Shown here piece by piece: positions 45,511-55,749 of a stretch of 64,000 nucleotides of DNA. The position numbers and the translations under genes were made by a program. The notes below the pieces were generated by a model. The model had not been told where the DNA came from, searched no databases, and was given only the letters and a program-made list of their open reading frames with translations. The number at the start of each line of letters is the position of its first letter. Position 1 is the first letter of the stretch. Source of the stretch: Cristatella mucedo (lineage: Eukaryota; Bryozoa; Phylactolaemata; Cristatellidae); the NCBI GenBank assembly GCA_009760855.2, contig WPIO01000044.1:1745393-1809392 (forward strand), written 5' to 3'.

Positions 45511-46703
45511 TGGCGTACCTCAGGGCTCCGTACTAGATGCGGTTCTTTTCACGGTGTATACTCTCCCTCTTGCGGATGTGATTGCCAAGCACAATCTAGG
45601 CTTTCACTTCTATGCGGATGAAACTCAGTTGTACCTTTGCTTTGATCCCTCCCAGCCTTCGAGCACCTCAGATTTACTCGACTCACTTGCTGCATGTATG
45701 GATGACATCCGCACATGGAGGGTTGCAAATTTTCTAAAACTAAACGATGATAAAACTAACTTACTAGTTATGGGCAAACCCAGTGTGATTCACAAATTGG
45801 AAAGGCTGACGCTCAAAATTGGCTATGCACGCATATCTCCAGTTGAATGAGCTTGAAATTTAGGTGACATGTTCCAAAGCAACCTCTCGTTAGACGACCA
45901 TATCAGCTCCACAGTCAAATCTGCCTATTTTCAGCTTCATAACATTGCTAAAATTAGGGCTTGTTTAGATAAGGATACCACGTCCAAGTTGGTCCATGCA
46001 TTCGTGACATCCCGTCTCGACTTCTGCAACTCACTGCTTACTGGCCTACCAGCATGTGCGATCAGGCGATTGCAGCTCGTGCAAAACTCTGCAGCTAGGC
46101 TTGTCTGTCGTGAGCGTCTCAGTTGCCACATTACTCCACTTCTCGCCGACCTGCACTGGCTACCAGTCAAGCAACGGATTGACTTCAATGTCTTGTCGCT
46201 TACATTTAGGTCACTTCATTCTTTGGCTCCAGCCTATCTCTCAGATATACTCCCCCATCAGGCCAAGCATCGTACCACCCACTTTTCGGAATACAACAGT
46301 CTACAAATACCCCGTACAAACCTCAAATCCTTTGGAGACCGTGCATTTAGTTCGTATGCTCCCAAAGCTAGGAACTCCCTCTCGACCAGCGTCAGAACAT
46401 CCCCTGACCTGACCACATTTAAAAGGAACCTAAAAACACACCTATTTAGGACAGCATTCAGTGGGTCCCTGTGATTCGTCCTTGATGTGCTTATGCGTGC
46501 TGACACTGTGCATGCTGCCACTAACCACATTTGCATGCTGACCCTGTGCATGTCACCCCTAACCATGTTATTCATGTTGTTCGTTTATCAAGCATGATTT
46601 TACTCACCATTCAATTGCATTTCCCTTTGCAGCAAATGTAAAGCGCCTAGAGAGAGATTAAGTTCTCTGAGGGAGCTTTATCAAGTGCATTATTATTATT
46701 AAT
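45511..46703 (+). mobile_element. LINE family 1, 5'-truncated copy inside an intron
   Basis: Plus-strand copy starting at YGVPQGSVL and running through the RT C-terminal half (NFLKLNDDKTNLLVMGKPS; after a stop and frameshift near 45848-45869, FQSNLSLDDHISSTVKSAY; then HWLPVKQRIDFNVL) to the 3' UTR, stem-loop tail and (ATT)n at 46690-46703. The catalytic box reads YADE instead of YADD, so the copy would be inactive even without the frame break. Same strand as the host gene, ending about 35 bp before the exon at 46739. Confidence 0.92.
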
Positions 46704-46738
46704 ATGTATTGCCTATGAAATTTGCGTTGGTTTGAGAG

Positions 46739-47013
46739 CTCTTGACATTTCTACTACAGCTATGGCAATAGTTTTTGACGGCCAGTGGAAGGACGTGCAA
46801 GTTAATACAGCCACTGAAACACGGAAATCATCTGGTGGTCGACCCCTAAAGCATGGAGGTCAAGGTCAGGTTGACCATGAAAGTACCAGTCATGCTGATA
46901 AGGAGTACTATGGCAATGATTATCATGCTTACGTATCGCCAGCCGATTCTTTAACTACTGGCCACTCCCTTGTCAGCCAATCTGCTTCTCCTCGTAAAAA
47001 AGAATACGTTCAG
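46739..47013 (+). CDS. Third supported exon of the CABIT-like gene (or a LINE-transduced exon)
   Basis: 275 bases, acceptor ggtttgagAG (weak pyrimidine tract, because the LINE tail is only ~35 bp upstream), donor GTTCAG|GTGAGT (strong). It enters with two bases, matching the end of 44296-44532, and leaves in phase 0, matching 51744-52005. The peptide begins LDISTTAMAIVFDGQWKDVQ and turns polar: KSSGGRPLKHGGQGQVDHES, YYGNDYHAYVSPAD, SQSASPRKKEYVQ. This looks like a disordered linker, with a Ser-Pro site and several Tyr residues that could be phosphorylated. LINE plus exon together are flanked by the 17-bp direct repeat, so the exon might have arrived with the LINE. The matching phases argue for a resident exon. 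Confidence 0.5.
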
Positions 47014-47249
47014 GTGAGTTTCCTGCGAAGTGTTGACGCGAAATGTCTTTTTTTGCCATATGGCTGATGTATATTGTGGCTAAATATGTTTTCAACCGCA
47101 TAATTACTTCAGTACAATAATAGAATATTCTTGATTGATTGACATACATGGATTGGCTATACAATTTAGCGTGTATGTGCTTTGCTAAATAGTCCACTTA
47201 TCGGTGAAACACTATGTGCACATTAGATACTCGGCCAACCTTTTATATA
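47014..47249 (+). other. Intron start and right copy of the 17-bp repeat
   Basis: Unassigned intronic DNA. GGCCAACCTTTTATATA at 47233-47249 directly precedes a reversed SINE-B. Confidence 0.55.
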
Positions 47250-47395
47250 ATTCCTTCATTTATGGAGCGCCCTAAGAGAACTTATTCTCTAGTCAGGCGC
47301 TTCATAAACATCATGGTCTCGAGCACACGACCTAGGCAAGACCTTTATCGGGGCCAGCAACTTGACCACTAGGCCAAACAGCTCGTTTAAAAATT
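47250..47395 (-). mobile_element. SINE-B copy, best-preserved tRNA-like head
   Basis: Read on the minus strand: box A TGGCCTAGTGGTCAAG, box B-like GTGCTCGAGACC about 45 bp later, then GAAGCGCCTGACTAGAGAA, taagttctcttagggcgctcc and an aattatata end. The last 45 bp match the family 1 LINE tail (aaagcgcctagagagag ... gttctctgagggcgct). A tRNA head fused to a LINE tail is the classic SINE plan. Confidence 0.75.
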
Positions 47396-49469
47396 GACCG
47401 ATGTGAACATTCTGCTTAACCTTAAGGCAATTATGAATGGTAATAAAATGTAAAATTTAGTGAAGTGCAAAGTTTAGTCCACATGTAGCGGCAGGAACTA
47501 GGAGTTGCACTTGGTTGCCGACTTGCATCTAAAACCAGTCAGAGCCTGATTCATGTTCCACGTGAAGTAAAAATAGCCACTCTTCTTTTCATCTGTAGTA
47601 TTAATAACTTGAGATGATCCGCTTAAGCCGCGACCATCACACATAAATCCTTTTCCTGCCAGCTGTCTTGCACCGCATGCGAAAGAATATCTTCCAAGTT
47701 CAATCTTAATTAATACAGTATTTTCAAGTGCACACCTTCTTTGTTTGGGTTTTTATGTCTCGGCACAGTTAGATTAGCGATTTTTAAATTAAAATAATAT
47801 AATTTTTGATTTCCATGCATCAAATTCCTTCAAAGGTTAGTATTTTGTTACTAGGTAATATTGTGTGCTCAAGGCTTGAGCTCTCGACACCTGTATCTTT
47901 GGTAAAGGACCATCAGTATCTGTGTCTTTCCATTGCCGATTATTAACTTGACTACAACTTTATTACAGTCATTGATATTCCCAAAATATTATTACATTAT
48001 ATTTGACATGCATATAAAATTTAGCGCACCTCCAGCAAAGGAACCACAATATTAGGTTGTGGAATCTTATCTGAAATCCCGCCGTCAAATCGAAAGAGTG
48101 TTTACAGCTACTTTGTTTCCATCTGCAAATGAAAGCCATCGTCTGAAGGCTACCACCTCCTAGTAAATCATATAATTTGGTGAAAAAGAGAGTCTAAAGC
48201 TTGCAATATCTCTCGTGCCGGCTAGACGCGTCCGAACCGCCACATGTAGTCAGATACTCTGCAGACTAACGTTAAGTGACAGCCCTATATTTCATCGGTA
48301 CCCGTCGTTCACTGATAAATGGAATGCAAGCTACCCAAACTCTAAAAACATTTGAAATCGTATATCACAGGTTACGAAACCTTTACCGAACCACCCTTTT
48401 TTGAATATCGATAAATTGTATATTGGAAGCTCTAACGTCAGTATTTTCAATCTATCATTTTAACGGGCTCGGATGCTAATATTGACAGACCCGTGATGAT
48501 TAGTCACACACTGCATGAAAAACAAGCCAGCTAAATCTAACTTTCGCAAATGCACATCTGTGGATAAACAGCTCTCTCCCAACGAGCACGTATGCGGAAG
48601 CAGGCAGAACACCAAAGCTGGCTCATAAGAACGTGTATTTTCGTTAGTACCTGCAGCTCTCCCTAAAACACTGTTCTCCCCTAGGCTGGCGTTTCCACTC
48701 CCCTCACTCCCTCCTAGCCACATCCCGTGAGTTGGCGGAAGGACAAAGTCGGACTGTATCTAAACCACAGCCGCCAGACCATAGCTGGTCACCGAGGCCC
48801 GTCCCTAGACCACAGCCACCAGCTGTTAGACCCTTATCGGTCTGCCTGCACCGGCAGAGTGCCTGCGAGTCCAGCGTCTATAACCAAATCACGCTCAGAA
48901 ACAGAGAAACACAAACCCCACCATATAAGCATGGCAAACATTTAATCTAAGGAAAATGTGACGAAAAAACACACAGACGCCGATAAAAAACTATGGGAAA
49001 ATACTCACAATTAAACTTAACATGCAAACACCAACTGATGATATTAAACCGGCTGCCTCATGACTAACTGGCTAGAGCTTTATCGCCCCATTCTCTATAA
49101 TCAAAGGGCCCATCTTAAAAGGCAAAAATACTACCCAGCTGTTCTAGCCCAGAAGAAGATTGTCGACTGCAATGCCGGTTATTTAGTCATTTTTTGCCTA
49201 AATGAGTTGTGCAAGACGAGCTCGATTGCTTTAGTTTCACATGGGGATCAAGCAATATAAAAGACAGAACAATATACAATTTTAAAAATTGTGCATCGTC
49301 ATATGTCGATGCTATTATGTTGCCCCTGGGTCCCAGCCCAAGAGGTAAGTTGCTTGCTCTACGGGACCAAGTTCGTACGTTTGAGTACTGCATTGGGTAA
49401 TTCCTCATTGTATACTACAAGCTGTGATGATAGCTGTTATGACTCTTCTGCCTCTACTCAAACGAGGCT
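47396..49469 (+). other. Intron, unassigned
   Basis: No exon or repeat could be supported in 2 kb. Short open frames at 48727-48950 and 49209-49400 show no domain. Confidence 0.45.
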
Positions 49470-50030
49470 TTCAAATCACCTAATTTTTCTTATTCTCTTA
49501 TTTTTATGTCTGCAAGGTTCCGGGGGTCAATTTTTTAAATTATCTCTTAATAGATTATCACATCAGCTGCACAGTCAAGTTTGTCTATTCCAGCTAAGCA
49601 GAACTGCTTATTTGCGTTTAGCTTACTTTTTTAAAGAGACTACGACTAAGTGCATTCTAGCATATTAAAAATACTCACAATATTTCTGTGAATCAAAATT
49701 GGCATGGATTTTGGCCTTTACATTAAGATGCACGGAGTTTGTTTTAAGCTCTTCTTTCAAGGTTCTCCACCATAAGCGCCCAAACTCCCGAATCAGATCG
49801 CTTCTTATTAATCTGCACTGACTCCCAGTCAAGCAATGTATCCATATCAAGGTTATGTTGCTCAGTTATCTTTCTCCGAAAACCCTACCAAGAATTCTTA
49901 CCCCTCAGGCTTCCAATCGTAGCATAACCACCCGTATTCATTTAGCAGTGCCTCTAGCAAGCCTCCAATCACTGGCCGCCTGTGCATTCAGTTTCCGTTC
50001 TTCTTAAGCCAAGAACTACTGAATGACAAC
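49470..50030 (+). mobile_element. Strongly decayed CR1/L2-like LINE fragment
   Basis: Frame-broken plus-strand similarity to the C-terminal half of the LINE polyproteins: LGVNFLNYLLIDYHISCTVK (compare LGVIFQSDLSLDDHISSTVK of family 1), later LLINLH and LPVKQCIHIKVMLLSYLSP. Much older than the other copies. It may be a third family. Confidence 0.6.
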
Positions 50031-50855
50031 TCGACATTCCTGGACTTGACGGTATCAAAAACCCAAGTATTCTTCACATCATTTGCTTTATTCTTTTGAA
50101 TAATCCTTTACGGCTTCGCGTATACTGAAATTTGCCTATTATTATTTAGTGTTAGAAAAAATTTCAGGATTTTTAGTTTACTGGAATTGATTTAGTTTTC
50201 TTATAGTTATGTACACAATATTAATAGTTATATCATAAATTTCTGTCTATGAAGCTATCAAGTGTTCCAAAAACAAGTTATGCACTGTTAGATTATTGGT
50301 ACTGATAAGTTATTTTTGCTGAATTAGAAACCAGCTTTTAGTAATTAGTCAATCGTAGGTAAAATGTAATGTTTCTGAATTAGTTACCTTGGTGAAATTG
50401 CACTGGTAGATCAGAAGAGACTACATGCTATGTATGGCTGAAATTTCAAACATTAGAACTGAATTAAGATTCATACTCCGGTGATTCATATAGCTCATTT
50501 TTATTATTTGTTTTACTATTTTATATTTGTATTTGAAACTGGTTTATTGACTGTCCTCTACCTCTCAGCAATTTTTTCAGTCACAAACCTCTCAGCGAGT
50601 TTCTAATCCATTTTCATGTACTTCATATCAAATGGTTGCATCGCATGTCTACCATCTTTTTCTCGTGAGAAGTACTGAAGCAGGGTTTATGAAGAGCTTA
50701 AAGTGCCAAGATATCCCGTTTGGGGAACGAGCATAATTCAGCTGGCACGCTATGGCAAAGAGGATCGAATCCTGTGTTACTTTTATATTTGCTTGAGTCG
50801 ATAGATATCCATGTGAAGCTGATCTTGAAGAGGCTCTGACTGTGGAATAGCAATG
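50031..50855. other. Unassigned AT-rich intronic sequence
   Basis: Nothing recognised. Confidence 0.4.
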
Positions 50856-51207
50856 GTGGTGACTTGGATGAAACTAGCGCGTCGTTTACTGGAAGCCAGT
50901 CTAAAAAGGTTGATTCATTTCTATTCAAGGAAATTTAGGTGATTTCAAGTTCTCATTTATGTCGTTACTAGTTAGATATTTGTATTGGCGAATGCCGGTG
51001 AGCCGCCCGGCTGTACCCTGGATTGCCGGCCTGCGGTATGAGACCTATCACGGATATGATCTGCTTAGGCTGTATAAGGTTCTTGTTAGGTTGACCTATT
51101 CCAAAGATCCATATTTATCTATTTATTGAATTGCTCGTGTGATTATAGCGTTTCCTAGTGCTGCCTCTTGGTTATACCTTGGAGTTCTCAAGTTTATCTG
51201 CAAACGA
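50856..51207 (+). repeat. 352-bp dispersed direct repeat, copy 1
   Basis: Starts gtggtgacttggatg and ends tatctgcaaacga. Near-identical to 55399-55749, with roughly twenty differences by eye. It contains a GC-rich centre gccggtgagccgcccggctg. The borders are sharp at both ends. The repeat begins and ends within TG...CA (tggtgac...tctgca), so it could be a small LTR, but no retroelement genes lie between the copies. Confidence 0.9.
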
Positions 51208-51743
51208 TCTCCGTCAAGCATGCATCACGGGATGCAAAGGTATCTGAATTGTCTAGGCCTCTTGTTCCCTCCTGGCAAAAGAATTAACACGGGGCAGCAC
51301 CAGACAATCGAGGAGGTTTCGGTCTTCACCTTTCATTCAGCCATTCCGCAAAAGTAATCTGGCGTAGCTCATTCACGTGGCGATAGAAAGTCATACACTA
51401 CAGCAACTTAAAAAACTTTTTACTTCATATACCATTTCCTAATACTGTATGCTTGTCTTGATGGTATTCGAATTTAATTTAATTCGGCTCGCCGTCTTTA
51501 TATGATGCTTATTGTATTGCGACCGTGCAACATACCCATACTTTGTGCGACTCCAGCGGCTCCTTTGATCTCGAGCATGGTTCTTAAACATTTTCACGAC
51601 TAGAAGCACCTTAGGTAGCATTGCTTTGCTATAGTCATTACATCATGTATGTACAGTTATGTCCAGCAAGCATGATCAAAAGAAGGCCTACCTGAAGCAT
51701 GTACTGAGTGAAAAGCAGTCGTCTCAATACCCTTGAGTTACAG
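51208..51743 (+). other. Intron end
   Basis: Unassigned; ends in the acceptor of the next exon. Confidence 0.4.
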
Positions 51744-52005
51744 ATTGAAGGTCTGCATGGAACCATTGGACGTCAAGTGGCAGCCGTATTAGAGAGTCTT
51801 GAACGAGATTCCGCAAAGATACGAGCTATTGTACCGCGTGGGAGACCTCCAAAACCGGTACCTACAAAGTCTCATCTGACATTGCAACGTGGCTTGCTGG
51901 GTCTTGGATCTGAAGTGAATTTGGCAATGAACCGAATGAAGATAAACCAGAGGCTCAAATTTCTTCAGCCTGCGATGAACCAGAAAGAGGTTGAGCAGTA
52001 TAAAG
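51744..52005 (+). CDS. Fourth supported exon of the CABIT-like gene
   Basis: 262 bases, acceptor aatacccttgagttacAG, donor TATAAAG|GTAATA. It begins in phase 0, as 46739-47013 ends, and leaves one base of a codon. The peptide runs IEGLHGTIGRQVAAVLESLE (probably helical), then RAIVPRGRPPKPVPTKSH, a class I/II SH3-binding type proline motif with flanking basics, then a basic helical end MNRMKINQRLKFLQP and KEVEQYK. A proline motif after a CABIT region is the layout of GAREM/THEMIS adaptors, which recruit Grb2 through SH3 domains. This supports, but does not prove, the assignment. Confidence 0.5.
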
Positions 52006-53124
52006 GTAATAATTTTAAGTACAATAATTACATTTCCTTGTTTACCCATTTAAAATCGATCACTCACGCACGCATACTTAGCTAAACAACGCGACTTTGC
52101 ATTGCACTGACAGCTCTCCAGACTCAATTAATTGACCTGGGCCTCGAACCAGCCCTACATCCTTTGGAAACTGCCTTCAATTAGTATACTTCCATCCCAA
52201 AGCCTGGTTTCACTACCGACTGAAGTAAGACATTCCTCTGACTTTAGAAATTTATAAAGAAGCCATGAATTCGCTGCAGCTCACAGCACATGCTCCGATC
52301 TTGTAAATTATCATTTGTTTGACGATCACAGCCGAAAACGTGCAAGTTAAAATTACCTCCAACTAATTTATACTTTTTCCTGTCCATAATATAAAAAGAA
52401 CCTGGAAAGATATTTAGTTCCTGTGTATAGCTACAACAGTTAATCTAACTATTATTAATACAGTATCCCTAAGTCAAGCAATATGAAAGAAACTGTCTAT
52501 ACTATAATGCGTACATGGAAGTAGAAACCTTAGATTTCCACAGATCTCCCTTAGCGGTTCATAACATTACTTAATCCAGCTGTATTTACTAACATATTTA
52601 AAAAGGGCCCACTAGAAATAAAATTAGTGTTTTATGCTGTCAAAAATGAAGTGTCTGGTACCCTCTGCCATTTAAAAGTACTTATATGAAATTAAGTTGG
52701 ATTAATCAACGACTCCTCTTATAAATCCCTTCATACTGAACTAATTGCTGAGCATGAGTGGCTGAATGAATGTGTTCTTTAGATATGATTTATAAGCGCA
52801 TAAATAGTTGCTTGTAACACCCGTTTCTTCGAGAAACTGTATTGTTCATGGTTGTTAGCAGGTCTTCGGCCATTGTTGATGGCTTTAGCATGCATCGACA
52901 ATCATTAAATGTCAGGCAGCAGTTGCCTCTTGCAGTGCACATGGGACATGACAACGAGAGACTAGGATGGAGCTGCTTGCAGAGACCAAACGCCGCCCTA
53001 AACCTTGCTCTAGTAAACTGTAGATGAACGTGAAAGACAGCCGAGGCGAGGCTAGCTCATGAAGCAAAACACGCGGAAGAGCGTGCTGGTCGCGGCCCGG
53101 TATGTGAAAGGTTGATACCGACAG
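52006..53124 (+). other. Intron, unassigned
   Basis: An open stretch at 52842-53027 was considered as an exon, but its acceptor leaves one base, not the two required after 52005. Confidence 0.4.
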
Positions 53125-53323
53125 TAATCCACCTAGCTCGGATATGCCTGGCAAAGAACACTACCTTATCTAAACAACCTTTGTTTATTACTGAGATCTC
53201 GAGCTACCCTATTGTTAAGGTAGTGCCGAAGTCTCGCCCATTCGTAGAGTCTCCGGAGCAGCCATCAAGGAACCATAACGAGGCTTCAAGAACCCTGACC
53301 AGAAGAGCAGCCTGTATTTATTA
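53125..53323 (+). CDS. Possible terminal exon of the CABIT-like gene
   Basis: An AG at 53123-53124 gives the two-base start needed after 52005. The frame then reads through KNTTLSKQPLFITEISSYP, VVPKSRPFVESPEQPSRNHN and ends ACIY-stop at 53323. The Pro/Ser/Arg composition fits the tail of an adaptor. The acceptor has no pyrimidine tract and there is no clear polyadenylation signal close by, so this is a weak call. Confidence 0.25.
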
Positions 53324-55398
53324 GGGCCTTGTAACGTGCAATTGCAATCCGAGCTTCACGAAGGACGTTTTTACCTTGGCTAGCGGGTCGCAGTTTTAAA
53401 GTGTCCAGCCACCTTCTGGGCTGACCGTTCGAACTGGTTTAGACGATTACGTAGCATGAAATTGCTGAAAAAGACCATGGTCAATAGCATGGAAGTAAAG
53501 CTTCAAGTTCGCACAATCAATTTTAGAATATGTAGTTGGAACCGCTTCATAGAAAGCGCCGGGCTAATCATTTGGATGGGGAAAAACCAAGACGCGAGGA
53601 TAAGCACGAGCTAAGGCATGACATGTTGTGAGTCGAGCCGAAACCCGATGTCTATAACGTGAAATGTACATTGCAGTTTTGCACCACTTCTCTTGGATAT
53701 TGCAGGTGGGTTGTATTGGATCGAGTTGACCAGTGATTTTTTGACCCGCTCAAGCACTATCTGAAATGACCTTCTGGACGATTATGATTTCATGAACCAG
53801 TAAAATCATCCAGTAGTCAATAAGAAATTTAATAATCTGAAATAATTGACATTCAGAACAAAATATAACCAAGATGATCGAATACGTTACTTGGTATTAG
53901 CTTGTACCTTTTTTATTTTTCATGCTCTGACTTGCTTACTTCTGGATTGAGATTCACATCTCAGGCCTTCTGCCAGTCTATAGAAGCGTCTAAATTCATG
54001 ACTGTCTCAAGAATCAAGTCTCAAAGCAAAATAAGATTTTTCAGCCTCAGACCACTGCGACTCCTACCAGCTGCTGCCAAGCTGAAAGACGGCCATTCCG
54101 TTGCCCTATACGTCACTCATAGGGACTTCTTAACGTTTCTCCACACATCCTTCAAGTTTTGAAGTAGTGGCTGAGATTAAGTCCTCTTCACTATTCTATA
54201 CGAGAACTTATTTCTGAAACTTCTTTCTGGCCATCACCATCCGTACCTATATTCTCACATCATTGCATCTAGCGTGTTTTTTATAATGACCTAGCTAGTT
54301 TCGTCGAGCTCGTGAATTTAGTCACGTTTCAACTCCAGTAGCTTGTATACTAGATTTGAGTAAAACAGAAGACCAATTTCAAAATTCGCATTCTAACTTG
54401 TCAGAAGTAGAACATGCTTTAGCCTTTAGCTACGTTACTCAGATCCAGGATCTATGCACATTGAGTTGGTTTCTTTTATCAGTATCCGCATTGTCAGCAT
54501 CGTCACATCAGCATTAACTCGTAGCTCCATACATGGCGTTTGATCACTACTGAACAGTTCCTTCCGAAATGTAGGTTTGAATCCGGGAAAATCCATTCAA
54601 GATATCTTATAAAAGTGTTATGACTACCCCTTCGCACAGACAGATTCTTAAATTTTTAACGGGGTAACCCATGAGAATTTTTAAAAATTGTGAATTTTTA
54701 TGAAATTCACGTATCAAAGATAAACTAGTTAGAAATGCAAGCTCAAGTTTTGGTGGTTGTCAGATGACTGGAACATGGTCAATAAAATTATTATGTAAGA
54801 CCTATTTAAACCGGAAATAGTACAAACCTATTTAAACCGGAAATAGTACATCGAGCTCAACAAAATAATTTTGTTTGAAAAATAACTGAGCCGGAACTGC
54901 GGTTTTCTGGTGAACTCTGCGAATATAAGCTATTCGGCCCTAAACGGACCCTCAGAAAATAACTGGAAAATGATAAAACGTAAAGAATTTCCGGAAATAA
55001 CACGCCCCTCCAGATCACACGTCCGACTGGTAGTACAAGATGATAAAAAAGTAAACCCCCTATCGGCAGGGTGTCCAGTCCTGCCTCTGCTTCCCCGCCC
55101 CGCCCATAGCAACTGGCGGTAAACGGCATTCCAAGGCTCACTCCTTATTTACTTGGCAGAAACCTGCTTACATTGGTATGTTTACATCAGATCACAAACC
55201 AGAAGTGACTGTCGTTCGGCCAGTAGACGAACATTAGGGATAATGTATTGAGAATTTAATGCTGTCGGGGCCGCCGTAACTAAGGAGTCCATTATCACGG
55301 CACTGCATGAATCCTGGGACAACTGATCCAGTTCCTGTAGCCGCCATAACGAACGAGGCGACGGCCGCGAGTGGTCGTTTGTTCCGCGGCCGGTCAGC
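53324..55398. other. Unassigned sequence with one tandem duplication
   Basis: A unit containing CCTATTTAAACCGGAAATAG is repeated twice at about 54799-54850. Otherwise nothing recognised. Confidence 0.45.
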
Positions 55399-55749
55399 GT
55401 GGTGACTTGGATGGAATGAGCGCGTCGTTTACTGGAAGCCAGTCTGAAAATGTTGATTCATTTCTATTCAAGGAAATTTAGGTGATTTCAAGTTCTCATT
55501 TATGTTGTTAATAGTTATATATTTGTATTGGCGAATGCCGGTGAGCCGCCCGGCTGTACCCTGGATTGCCGGCCTGCGGTATGAGACCTATCGCGGATAT
55601 GATCTGCTTAGGCTGTATAAGGTTCTTGTTAGGTTGACCTATTCCAAAGATCCATATTTATCTATTTATTGAATTGCTCGTGTGATTATAACGTTCCTAG
55701 TGCTGCCTCTTGGTTATACCGTGTAGTTCTCAAGTTTATCTGCAAACGA
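55399..55749 (+). repeat. 352-bp dispersed direct repeat, copy 2
   Basis: Partner of 50856-51207 in the same orientation, starts separated by 4.5 kb. The sequence on either side differs completely from copy 1. Confidence 0.9.

Noticed and set aside
52842-53027. Possible exon of the CABIT-like gene
   Set aside because: Its acceptor gives a one-base start, incompatible with the preceding exon, and no donor follows.
50856-55749. LTR retrotransposon delimited by the 352-bp repeats
   Set aside because: No gag or pol sequence between the copies, and the same bases (aacga) follow both copies, which does not fit LTR borders with a primer site on one side and a target duplication on the other.
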